Source: Bin87 sp963666865 (GTDB taxonomy: Bacteria; Chloroflexota; Dehalococcoidia; Lucifugimonadales; UBA3495). From it: 64,000 bases of DNA. This document shows positions 26,786 through 36,200 of this stretch, in pieces (within the stretch, counting starts at the first letter, position 1; each line of letters opens with the position of its first letter). The DNA lies in the NCBI GenBank assembly GCA_963666865.1, contig OY763072.1, positions 930,001 to 994,000 of the forward strand, written 5' to 3'. The notes beneath the pieces were generated by a model. The model was given only the letters and a program-made list of their open reading frames with translations, did not search any database and was not told the DNA's origin. The position numbers and the translations under genes were made by a program.

Positions 26786-28118
26786 CTGAAAGGGGTATGT
26801 AACGGTTTGTTACGGTGGCGCATGATGGGTGATCTCCAAGTTGGACTTGGGTTGAGGCCAAGGTTCAGGCAGCAGCCAGACGCGGGTCCAGAGGCGACCC
26901 TTGAGCAGCAAGCGCCGGAGCCAATTGATACCGAGGCGGATCACGCTGACGGTTCGCGCCGGACGAGTACGAGGGTCCCGGTGATTGGGCGACAATGCTT
27001 TGGGCGGAGCCCGCAGGTTGCCGGGATCAATTCTCCGGTCCTGGGCGTCTTCCACCCGGGTGCCGTAGGCCAGAGCCAGCAAGGTGGCCACCGACAGGAC
27101 CAGCCAGTGACGGGAGACGCGAGTGGGGTCGGTCCTTCTGGTTTTGTCCCACTTCCAGCCCAGGCTCTTGAGGGCCTTGAAGCCCAGTTCGATCCAGAAG
27201 CGCAGGGCGTACCAACTCACGCCGACCTGGTCGGGCGCAAGGTCGGTGAGGATGATCCAGGGTTCATCCTGCTCGGCGTACCAGACCGCCAGCAGGGTGC
27301 AGCGGCGTTTGGCCTTAGCGGTGCTGAAGGCGGTGCCACGGCCGACCCAGGCCGTGTCGGGACGGGAGACGAAGCGGTGGGCGGGCAATCTTGTGCCGCC
27401 CTCGGCGCAGAAAGTGATGCTTTTGGGGTAGCGCATACAGGGGCGCCAGCCCTGCTCCCGTATCTGCGCCCACAGCCTGGGACTGGCAATGCCCCGGTCG
27501 CAGAGCACGATGACGGTCATTTCCTCGGGAACGGCTGGGGCCAGTTCCTTGAGCAATTCCACCGTGGGGTCGGCCCAGGAGCCTTTCTGGTTGGCCCAGC
27601 GGATGCTCCAGGCCACAGGAATGGCGCAACTACGGTAGAGCACGCTGATGACGATGGCCGTGGTCTGGTCGCCTTTGAGAGTGGGATCGATGGCCAACGC
27701 CAGGCGGCCGGAACACCACCAGGCCAGGACCCATTTCAGCAGCGGCGCGAAGCAGAGCGTGACGTCCATCTCGGTCTGGCAGGGTCGGGCCCGGTCCCTG
27801 CCGTCGTAGAGCCACTCCCGCAGATATTGGCGCCGGCCGTTCCAGGAACCCCAAGGCGAGAGGGCCGAGGCCACGGCGTTCTGGCAGGCACTACCCGCGA
27901 GGATAGCTCCGCAAACCCACAGCACCAAGCCGGTCAATTGTGGCTGGGAGAGGTGAGGTAAATGCGTTTCAATCGTTTTTTGCATCTGATAGCATTCCCT
28001 GGGAAGGCGCATCGAGGGTCTCCTGCATCTGGTCTTGTCATAACCAAGATGCCGAAGGCTGATGCGCCTTCCCAAGTTAATTCCAGAGCCGATTTCGGCC
28101 GTTACATACCCCTTTCAG
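26786..28118 (-). mobile_element. IS4-type insertion sequence, second tandem copy
   Basis: Same length and same 20-bp inverted ends as the first copy (offset 1343 bp), with only a few base differences seen, for example one in the transposase region opposite 26429 and one near 25496. Fourteen C follow it (28119-28132). The two copies lie in the same orientation, separated by only ten C. Confidence 0.95.
26810..28075 (-). CDS. IS4-type DDE transposase, copy 2
   Basis: A 421-residue protein identical in translation to the copy at 25467-26732; the base differences I noticed are silent in this frame. The same catalytic blocks are present and intact. Two intact adjacent copies could mobilise the pair or recombine to delete one. 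Confidence 0.9.
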   Translation of the reverse strand: MGRRISLRHLGYDKTRCRRPSMRLPRECYQMQKTIETHLPHLSQPQLTGLVLWVCGAILAGSACQNAVASALSPWGSWNGRRQYLREWLYDGRDRARPCQTEMDVTLCFAPLLKWVLAWWCSGRLALAIDPTLKGDQTTAIVISVLYRSCAIPVAWSIRWANQKGSWADPTVELLKELAPAVPEEMTVIVLCDRGIASPRLWAQIREQGWRPCMRYPKSITFCAEGGTRLPAHRFVSRPDTAWVGRGTAFSTAKAKRRCTLLAVWYAEQDEPWIILTDLAPDQVGVSWYALRFWIELGFKALKSLGWKWDKTRRTDPTRVSRHWLVLSVATLLALAYGTRVEDAQDRRIDPGNLRAPPKALSPNHRDPRTRPARTVSVIRLGINWLRRLLLKGRLWTRVWLLPEPWPQPKSNLEITHHAPP

Positions 28119-28132
28119 CCCCCCCCCCCCCC

Positions 28133-28382
28133 GACTTTCCCCTTCTAAATCTGCAACGCAACCCCGGCGCCGCGAGGCAATCCGCCTCCATCCCGGCGTC
28201 GTGGGCGGTTGCTGCCTCGGGCGCGCCGGCATGGGCGCGCCCGTGCTGCTTTCTTCCCGGCCCCTGGCTGTCCCGGAACTGCTCCCGGACCGCCCGGGGC
28301 CGGGACTGCTTTTATCCATCACTGATCCCACGCCGATGACGCCGCCCCGCGGCGCATCCAACGGGACTTATGGAGGAGTGTC
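28133..28382 (+). promoter_or_regulatory. Shared 5'-leader cassette, copy 2 (downstream part)
   Basis: GCAACGCAACCCCGGCGCCGCG and later CTGATCCCACGC lead into a hairpin GATGACGCCG-CCCC-GCGGCGCATC (28335-28358) and TATGGAGGAGTG before the ATG at 28383. It matches 32980-33221 over its whole length. A GC-rich fold followed by CTTTT near 28300-28315 could be an attenuator. Its promoter half now lies 2.7 kb away beyond the IS pair. Confidence 0.7.
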
Positions 28383-31300
28383 GTGATGATGATTGCTGCC
28401 TATCGGAAACTCGGCAAGCGCGGATTGGCCGCAACCTTCGCGCTGCTGGCGACCCTCGCCGTCGCGCTGGCGTTGGTCTGGGCCACGACTGTGCCGGCCG
28501 GCGCCCAGACCGACGACACGCCCCCGACGGTGGAGAGCGCTACCGTGAATGGGAATACGCTCACGATCACCTTCAGCGAAGCCCTGCGCCGGACGGACAC
28601 CTCGGGTCTGAAGTGGGCGCTCTGGGCCGACGGGATCGTCGAGGGCGTCCCTTTGAGTCCCGCGAGAGTATCCATAAGCGAAAAGACCCTGTCCCTTGTT
28701 CTGGGCACGGCGGCAGCCCCCGGCCAGACGGTGACGGTGAACTACGATGCCGCGGTGGCGGAGGTAAGGCTCCAGGACGCCGCAGGGAACGAGGTGGCCA
28801 GCTTCACCGGCCAGAAGGTCCGGCACGCCGGGTCGGCGGACGCGGAGCCGACATCGACACCGGAACCCACCCCTGAGCCCACGCCAGAACCGACTCCTGA
28901 ACCCACGCCGGAACCGACTCCTGAGCCCACGCCGGAACCCACGCCGGAACCGACCCCTGAACCCACCCCTGAGCCGACCCCAACGCCGCAGCCGACCATT
29001 CCAGCCCGACCCACGGGCTTGACGGTCACCACCGAACCGGGCTCGCTGGCCGTGTCGCTGGACTGGGACGACGTGGACGGCGTGACCCGTTACCTGGTGC
29101 GCTGGCGGTCGGTGGATAAGGGAGAGAAGCTGAACGAAGGTGTTGAGGTGCAGTCCTCCGACGCCGCCATCACCGTGGCCGACTACGGTGTCTGGGTGGC
29201 GCGGGCCCAGGCCTGCAACGCGGCGGGCTGCGGGAAACCGGCGAACCGGCAGTTCCGCGTGGAACCCGCTCCCGAACCTACCTCTACGCCGGAACCAACC
29301 CCGGAGCCAACACCCGAACCGACGCCGGAGCCGACGCCGCAGACCGTTCCCGGCCGGCCAACGGGTCTGACGATCACCACCCAACCCGGCTCACTGCACC
29401 CGGCGGTGGACTGGAACGACGTGGACGGGGCGGACGATTATCTCGTGCGCTGGCGCCAGTTCGGTCCGGGCAACAAGCTGACTGCCGGCGTGCGTCCGCA
29501 AACGTCCGCAACGACCATCACCGTGGCCGACTACGGCGAGTGGGTGGTGCGGATTGAAGCGTGCAACGACGCTGGCTGCGGCCGGCGCCTGGCCCAGCGG
29601 TTCACGGTAAAGCCGGCGACGGTCGCCGTGTGTGACCGCACCCCGCAGGTGCGCGACGCCCTGGTGGCGGCCCTGGGCAAGGTATGCGACCAGATCAGCG
29701 ACGCCGACCTGGCCCGGGTGCGGAAGCTGGACCTGTCCGGTTCCGGGCTGACCGCCCTGGCCCGGGGCGACCTGGGCGGGATGCCGTCCCTGAGCAAGCT
29801 GGACCTTTCCAACAACCCGCTGGGGTCCCTGCCCGATCTGCCGTCCCAGGACGCCGCAAGCACCGATGAGGTGGTCGAGAGCGCCAATGCGTCCAATATC
29901 CAGGACCTGTCGCTGGCCAAGACCGGCCTGAGCGGAACGCTGGCCGCCAACTCCTTCTCGTCCACACCTAATTTGCTGCACCTGAACCTGGACGACAACA
30001 CCATCACCGCGGTGAACGACAACGCCTTCTCCGGCCTGACCAAGCTGCGGTGGCTGGACCTGAACCGCACCCTTATCCAAGGGATCAATCAAAATACGTT
30101 CAACCCGTTCCGGGCCACCATCGAAGAGCTCACCCTGGGGGGCAACCTGCTCGGCACGCTGCCCGACAACCTGCTCAACGGCATGACCAAGCTGCAATTC
30201 CTGTCCCTGGCGGGGAACAAGCTGACCGCGATCAACGCCAACCTGTTCGCCACCGCCCGGAGCCTGACGGCGCTGAAGCTGCTCCAGCTCTCCGACAACG
30301 ACATCACGGCGGCAGGGCTGTCCAACAACGCCTTCAGTGGCTTGACCGCCCTGGACGAGCTGTGGCTGCTGGGCAACCCCGGCGCGCCCTTCACCCTCAC
30401 CAACAAGGGCATCCGGTCCGCGGCCATGGTGGTGCAGGACATCACCCTCGAAGGGTTCTCCGCCGTCCCCGTCGCCGGGGGCGTCAAGCTCAGTTGGACC
30501 GCGCCGTCGGACACCACCATCACCCACCGGTACCGCTATAAAGGCGAAGGCGCCTGGCGCAACAGCCCCACCGACGCCAGCGACAACAGCCACCTGGGCT
30601 GGAAGACCATCGCCAGCCCCACCACCGCCGACGGCGTCAGCACCCACACCGTCACCGGGCTCACCGCCCTCAAGCCCTACGTGTTCCAGCTCCAGGCCAG
30701 CAAGGGCGGCGCCCACAGCCCGCCGGCCCAGTCGATCACCCTGTACTTCGGCACCACCGGCAACGACACCTTCGAGGCCCATACCGGCCCGGTCCACATG
30801 GTGGGGCTGGCCGGCGACGACACCTTCACCGCCACCGGGGGCGTGGACATCTTCGACGGCGGCGAAGGCAGCGACACCGTCTCCTACGCCAACTTCGCGG
30901 GCGGGGTCCTAATCGACCCCACCAAATACCACCATGACAATAAGACCCACCGGTACATAGCCTCGGTGGGCCACAACAACACCCGCGAGGCCAGAGGCGA
31001 CACCTACACCAGCATCGAGAACTACACCGGCGGACCGGGACCCGACACCATAGTCGGTCGCCGGGCCGGCCTGGTCACTGTCACTATGAACCAGGGCCGA
31101 GAGGAATTCACCGTCGCGGCGGCGCCGGAGGTCTTGAGCGGAGGCGCCGGCGACGACATAATCTACGGCTTCAACGGCGACGACACCATCAATGGCGGCG
31201 ACGGCAACGACCTGCTCTACAGCGGCGACGACACCGACACGGTCAACGGCGGCGCCGGCGACGACACCCTCCACAACTATTATGGCGCGGATACGTTGAC

Positions 31301-32258
31301 CGGCGGCGACGGCACCGACACGTTCATCATCTTTGGTCCATATGGCTCATCCAGCACCACTATAATCACCGACTACACCTTCGGCGCCTCCAAGGAGGCC
31401 AGCGAGAAGATCATCGCGTGCTTGGGCACAGCCACCCAGACAAGGACATTCACCACTGCCAACCCTGGCGACCACCTGCGGATCGATATCAACCTCGGCG
31501 CCAGTTTACGCATTCAAGTGTTGCTCCTGAACAAGGCGAGCGCGAACACGGCCCACCTCAACTTGGTGCTGCGCGACGTCACCCACAGCGACTGCCCCTT
31601 CCCAAGCCCCGAAGGCGTGTTTTTCGGCACCTGGGCCGGCAAAACCCCCTTTGCACAGCTCGCCACCGATTCCCAAAACCGCGCCGTCAACCGGGTGTTC
31701 GTTCAAGTGAACAGCTACTGGTTTTCTTCTGCTGTCTGCGAACTGAGAATTACCAAAGCCGACAATTCGGTTGACACCAGAACCATCAACTGTCCGCCCG
31801 GCACCAGTGTCAGCTTTGCCAACACCAACTACAATGATGGGGGCGCTGCGACCGACCCCATCAATACGACCGGCCTCAAGATTACCGTCAGGGCGAAATT
31901 GACCTCCGGGCCATGGTCGATGACCACTCCCTTTCACAGTGGCAGCATCGGCGGGCCGTCCGCTATCGACCCACCCGTGGTGATAACCGGCAACGGCACA
32001 ATCACCCTGCAATGGGACACTCCCGCCTTGAGTAGCGGTACGACTCTGAACGCCTGGCGAGTGCGCCACCGCGCGGTGGGAACCACGTCATGGACCAACA
32101 GCGCCAACCTGGACGCGGACACCCGCAGCTACACCATCACCGGCCTGGACAACACCAAGGACTACCAGATCATGGTCTTGGCCCGCAGCAACAACCCGGC
32201 CGGGTCCGGCAACCTGTGGGGAAGCGAATACCGCGACACGATCGAACTCAACCACTGA
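28383..32258 (+). CDS. Giant secreted SwmB-Fn3-LRR-RTX surface protein
   Basis: A 1291-residue secreted protein. Order: signal peptide (1-38, cleaved near AGAQ); SwmB/Ig-like domain (about 40-145, TPPTVESATVNGNTLTITFSEAL); Pro-Thr-Glu linker (156-200); Fn3-like (206-295); second linker; Fn3-like (321-412); LRR block with Cys cap (416-680, LxxLDLSxNxL motifs); Fn3 (686-786); RTX-type Ca-binding region (788-985, repeated GGxGxD such as GGAGDDIIYG and GGDGNDLLYS); a long C-terminal domain with paired Cys; Fn3 (1193-1291). It is probably a cell-surface or released adhesin. The RTX region suggests Ca-dependent folding and a type I route, yet a Sec signal is also present. A clear terminator follows. 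Confidence 0.88.
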   Translation: MMMIAAYRKLGKRGLAATFALLATLAVALALVWATTVPAGAQTDDTPPTVESATVNGNTLTITFSEALRRTDTSGLKWALWADGIVEGVPLSPARVSISEKTLSLVLGTAAAPGQTVTVNYDAAVAEVRLQDAAGNEVASFTGQKVRHAGSADAEPTSTPEPTPEPTPEPTPEPTPEPTPEPTPEPTPEPTPEPTPEPTPTPQPTIPARPTGLTVTTEPGSLAVSLDWDDVDGVTRYLVRWRSVDKGEKLNEGVEVQSSDAAITVADYGVWVARAQACNAAGCGKPANRQFRVEPAPEPTSTPEPTPEPTPEPTPEPTPQTVPGRPTGLTITTQPGSLHPAVDWNDVDGADDYLVRWRQFGPGNKLTAGVRPQTSATTITVADYGEWVVRIEACNDAGCGRRLAQRFTVKPATVAVCDRTPQVRDALVAALGKVCDQISDADLARVRKLDLSGSGLTALARGDLGGMPSLSKLDLSNNPLGSLPDLPSQDAASTDEVVESANASNIQDLSLAKTGLSGTLAANSFSSTPNLLHLNLDDNTITAVNDNAFSGLTKLRWLDLNRTLIQGINQNTFNPFRATIEELTLGGNLLGTLPDNLLNGMTKLQFLSLAGNKLTAINANLFATARSLTALKLLQLSDNDITAAGLSNNAFSGLTALDELWLLGNPGAPFTLTNKGIRSAAMVVQDITLEGFSAVPVAGGVKLSWTAPSDTTITHRYRYKGEGAWRNSPTDASDNSHLGWKTIASPTTADGVSTHTVTGLTALKPYVFQLQASKGGAHSPPAQSITLYFGTTGNDTFEAHTGPVHMVGLAGDDTFTATGGVDIFDGGEGSDTVSYANFAGGVLIDPTKYHHDNKTHRYIASVGHNNTREARGDTYTSIENYTGGPGPDTIVGRRAGLVTVTMNQGREEFTVAAAPEVLSGGAGDDIIYGFNGDDTINGGDGNDLLYSGDDTDTVNGGAGDDTLHNYYGADTLTGGDGTDTFIIFGPYGSSSTTIITDYTFGASKEASEKIIACLGTATQTRTFTTANPGDHLRIDINLGASLRIQVLLLNKASANTAHLNLVLRDVTHSDCPFPSPEGVFFGTWAGKTPFAQLATDSQNRAVNRVFVQVNSYWFSSAVCELRITKADNSVDTRTINCPPGTSVSFANTNYNDGGAATDPINTTGLKITVRAKLTSGPWSMTTPFHSGSIGGPSAIDPPVVITGNGTITLQWDTPALSSGTTLNAWRVRHRAVGTTSWTNSANLDADTRSYTITGLDNTKDYQIMVLARSNNPAGSGNLWGSEYRDTIELNH
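28848..28998 (+). repeat. Tandem Pro-Thr-Pro-Glu coding repeat
   Basis: About a dozen 12-base units alternating between CCCACGCCGGAA- and CCGACTCCTGAG-like forms encode (PTPE)n. Shorter runs occur at 29275-29345, 33685-33730 and 34025-34085 in the same family. These are flexible wall- or linker-spanning segments and likely hot spots for length change. Confidence 0.85.
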
Positions 32259-32283
32259 GTTGCCAGCACCGCGAGCCCTTTAT

Positions 32284-32318
32284 CGGCGGTGGCCAATACA
32301 AGGCCACCGCCGGCTTTT
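32284..32318 (+). terminator. Intrinsic terminator after the RTX gene
   Basis: A perfect 11-bp stem CGGCGGTGGCC/GGCCACCGCCG with a seven-base loop, followed by GCTTTTG, lies 26 bases after the stop codon. Confidence 0.85.
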
Positions 32319-32473
32319 GCCTCTGCCGCCAACCAGACATTCACGTCGCACGCCATCGGAAAAAGGTCGGTCGGCAGGAGCGGGCCGCCCGCGACAGGAT
32401 CAGGCGAGTGGCTCTCACCCTTGGCCTGGCCGCCGCCGGACGGGTCAGGGCAATCGCATATGAAATAACCCAC

Positions 32474-32576
32474 CCGTCACTCCGGCGAAAGCCGGAGTCC
32501 AGAGGCTGTGAATGGCTTGATATTGCCATGGAAACAGCCGACTTCGGTCACTGGATACCGGCTTTCGCGGGAATGG
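32474..32576. repeat. Inverted pair of REP-like hairpins
   Basis: CACTCCGGCGAAAGCCGGAG (about 32478) and, in reverse orientation, CTGGATACCGGCTTTCGC (about 32551) lie some 75 bases apart. Together they form a larger palindrome like a REPIN. The surrounding intergenic stretch (32320-32750) contains no clear gene. Confidence 0.75.
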
Positions 32577-32749
32577 CGAAGTTTGTAAACACGCCCTAGC
32601 CGCTCCGATTTCCCATCGGCGCTTGCGGTGGCGCGGGCCGGGTTCCCGGCAGCAGCGCCCAACCTCGACTTGCCACCGCAAGGCGGTCAGAGGGGACGAC
32701 GGCGCTGGCTCGCCCCGGATCGTCCGGTGGGCGTCAAGTTTCAGGAGCC

Positions 32750-33221
32750 ATTGGCCGGCGCCGGCCAATCGTGCTTACGATGACGAAAATACACCGAAAA
32801 TAATACGTAAAAAAGGGGTAAATAATGCGTACATAATACGCTCCGTGGCCTACAATGCTGACCTGAAAAACAGGCTTCAAATTGCCTGCGTTCCTGGAAA
32901 GGCCCGAGTGACAACGGCAACGCACACCCGTTGGTTCTGTAACGGCTGGTCGGCCCGGCCGGCCCAGCCTTGCCCCCCCGACCTTCCCCTCCTAACTCCG
33001 CAACCCAACCCCGGCGCCGCGCGGCAACCCGCCTCCATCCCGGGGGCGTGGTTGGTCGCTTCATCGGGCGCGCCGTCGCGGGCCTGCTGCTCTCCTCCCG
33101 GTCCCTGGGTCCCGGAACCGCTCCGGGACCGCCCGGGGCCGGGACTGCTTTTGTCCATCACTGATCCCACGCTGATGACGCCGCTCACCGGCGCATCCGG
33201 CGGGACCTATGGAGGCGTGTC
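32750..33221 (+). promoter_or_regulatory. Shared promoter/5'-leader cassette, copy 3 (intact)
   Basis: The palindrome ATTGGCCGGC/GCCGGCCAAT (32750-32769), then CGTGCTTAC, an AT-rich block with CATAAT (32832-32837), CCTACAATGCTG, the GCAACCCAACCCCGGCGCC block, and the hairpin GATGACGCCG-CTCAC-CGGCGCATC (33174-33197) 25 bases before the ATG. The transcript leader would be about 380 bases, unusually long for bacteria. This copy shows the uninterrupted layout. Confidence 0.75.
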
Positions 33222-36200
33222 GTGATGTTTTCTGCTGCCTATCGGAAACTCGGAAAGCACGGACTGGCCGCGGCCTTCCTGCTGGCGGCAACGTTGGCCG
33301 TCGCGCTGGCCCTGGTCTGGGCCATGGCCACGCCGGCCGGCGCCCAGACCGACGACACCCCACCGACCGTGGAGAGCGCTACCGTGAATGGGAATACGCT
33401 CACGGTCACCTTCAGCGAGGCCCTGCGCCGGACGGACACCTCGGGTCTGGTATGGGCGCTCTGGGTTGACGGGATCGTCGAGGGCTCTCCCGTGAGCCCC
33501 GCGAGAGTCTCCATCAGCGGCAAGACCCTGACCCTTATCCTGGGCACGGCGGCAGCCCCCGGCCAGACGGTGACGGTGAACTACGACGCTGGCTCGGCGG
33601 GGGTAAAGCTCCAGGACGCCGCCGGCAACGAGGTGGCCAGCTTCACCGACCAGAAGGTACGGCACGCCGGGTCGGAGACGGAGGATCCCACACCGGAACC
33701 CACTCCAGAACCAACCCCTGAGCCGACCCCAACGCCGCAGCCGACCATTCCAGCCCGACCCGCCGGCTTGACGGTCACCACCCAACAGGGCTCGCTGGCC
33801 GTGTCGCTGGACTGGGACGACGTGGACGGCGCGACCCGCTACCTGGTGCGCTGGCGCTCGGTGGACAATGGGGAGAAGCTGAACGAAGGTGTTGAGGTGC
33901 AGTCCTCCGACGCAGCCATCACCGTGGCCGACTACGGTGTCTGGGTGGCGCGGGCCCAGGCCTGCAACGCGGCGGGCTGCGGGAAACCGGCGAACCGGCA
34001 GTTCCGCGTGGAAGCCGCTCCCGAACCTTCTCCCACGCCTGAGCCGACACCGGAACCAACCCCTGAACCTACGAAGGAGCCGACACCGACGGTTCCCGGC
34101 CGGCCGACCGGTTTGACGATCACCGCCATGCAGGGATCCCTGAACGTGGGCGTGGACTGGGACGACGTGGACGGAGCCAACGAATACCTCATCCGATGGC
34201 GCCTGCTCGGTCAGGGCAACCCGCTGAACGAAGGGATGCGGGTCGAGAGTTCCAGCGCCACCATCACCGTGGCCGACTACAGCGATTGGGTGGTGCGGAT
34301 TGAAGCCTGCAACGACACCGGCTGCGGGCGGCACCTGGCCCAACGGTTTACGGTTTTGCCGCCCCTGCCGCTCCGGCCGGCCAACCTTCAAGTCAGCGTC
34401 TCGACGGGATTGACCCTGGCGGCGGCCTGGGACGAGACCGATCACGCGGACTCCTACCGGGTGCGCTGGCGGCTGTTCGAAGACACTTTCGCGGCCGGCG
34501 ATGAAACCAGCGTCTCCGACACCGGCGCCAGCGTCACCGTGTCGGGTTATGGCAACTGGGTCGTGCGGGTTGAGGCCTGCAACGAAACCGGCTGCGGACG
34601 CGGCGCGGCCGAAGCCGTGCGCATCAGGGCCCCGGCGACCGTATTCGTTCCCGTGTGCGACCGCACGGCACAGGTCAGGGACGCCTTGGTGGAGATGGTT
34701 TCGGATGTTGCCGACTGCGGGGAGATCACCGAGGAAAACCTGGCGACCACCACCGGCGCCCTCCACCTGGGAGCCAAGAAAATCTTCACGCTGCAAGCTG
34801 GCGACCTCGGCGGGCTGAGCAGTCTGAATGCGGTGGACTTGCAGAACAACCGGCTGACCTCGCTACCCGACGGCCTCTTCGATGACCTCACTGAGGTCCG
34901 CCGGCTGCGTCTGAACAACAACCGGCTGCTCGCACTGGAAGAGGACACGTTTTGGGGCATGGATAACCTGCACACGGTGGAGCTGAACAGCAACAATCTG
35001 AAGACCATCCCGGTCGGCTTGTTCAACGGACGTACGAAAGTGCATACCATATCCCTGCGAGATAACGAGCTCACTGCTCTTTATCCTGGGACCTTTGACG
35101 ACCTGGTGAATCTGCGCACGCTAAAGTTAGACAAGAACAGGATGGTCACACTGCCGGCCGGGCTGTTCTACGACCTCACATCGCTCACGACGTTACAGTT
35201 GGACAACCCGGTGAACCCTCGAATGTGCGACCGTTCTGTTGAAGAAATGGACAACCTGCTGGCCGCTTTGCCTGGAGTTGATGTTACCTCCTGCCGGCAG
35301 TTCACCGACGGCGACATCGTGGCCGCCATGCCCACGGCCGGCGTCTGCAGCCGCACGCCGGCGGTGCGTGCCGCCATAGTGAGCCGAGCGTCTGGATTGC
35401 ATAACTGCGCCTCTGTTACCGACAGGCACCTGGCCGCGATCACCGGAAACATCGACCTCTCCCACCGGGGACTCACCGAACTGCGGGAAGGGGACCTGGC
35501 AGGGCTGAGCAAGCTCAATGGCCTCAGCTTGCGATATAACCGGTTGGAGAGCTTGCCAGATGGCGTATTTGATGATCTCGCCGCCCTGGGCATGTTGAAT
35601 ATCAACAACAACCAACTTGCTGCTTTGCCGGAAGGAGTGTTTTCGGAACTGGACAGCCTGAATACCCTGTGGCTGAACAACAACAGGCTGACGGCAGCGC
35701 CGGCTGGGCTGTTCGATGGCCTGGACACGCTGCGATCCCTCAACCTGTACTCCAACGGCTTCACCACACTGCCAAGGGGGTTGTTCGCGGACCTGACCAG
35801 TATGCGATTCCTGTGGCTGGACCACGCGTTGAACCCCCGTCTTTGCGAGCGCTCCAGGGCAGAGCAGGGCGTCATCCTGGCGAAACTTCCAGACATCAGC
35901 AATTGCCGGCTGGTTACCGACGGCGACGTTTCCTTTGCCTTGGCCGCCATGCCGATGCTGGCCGTATGCGACCGCACTCCCAAGGTGAGGGATGCCATCC
36001 TGGCCCTGCTCCAGGATATTTCCGACTGTACCGACGTTACGGAGTCGCATCTGGCTGGTATAACCGGAGACCTTTTGTTAAGCGCCTCCAATATCGCCGC
36101 ATTGAACCCCGGAGACTTTGACGGCCTCTCCAACCTTGGTGGCTTGGCCCTGGATCAGAACCAGCTTTCCACATTGCCCAAGGGTGTATTTGACGACCTC

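Noticed and set aside
25464..27961. Two long plus-strand open frames (384 codons each)
   Set aside because: They are antisense to the two transposase genes and identical to each other only because the IS copies are.
28848..28998. Possible CRISPR-like or regulatory direct repeats
   Set aside because: The 12-base units are in frame and encode a Pro-Thr-Glu linker; there are no spacers.
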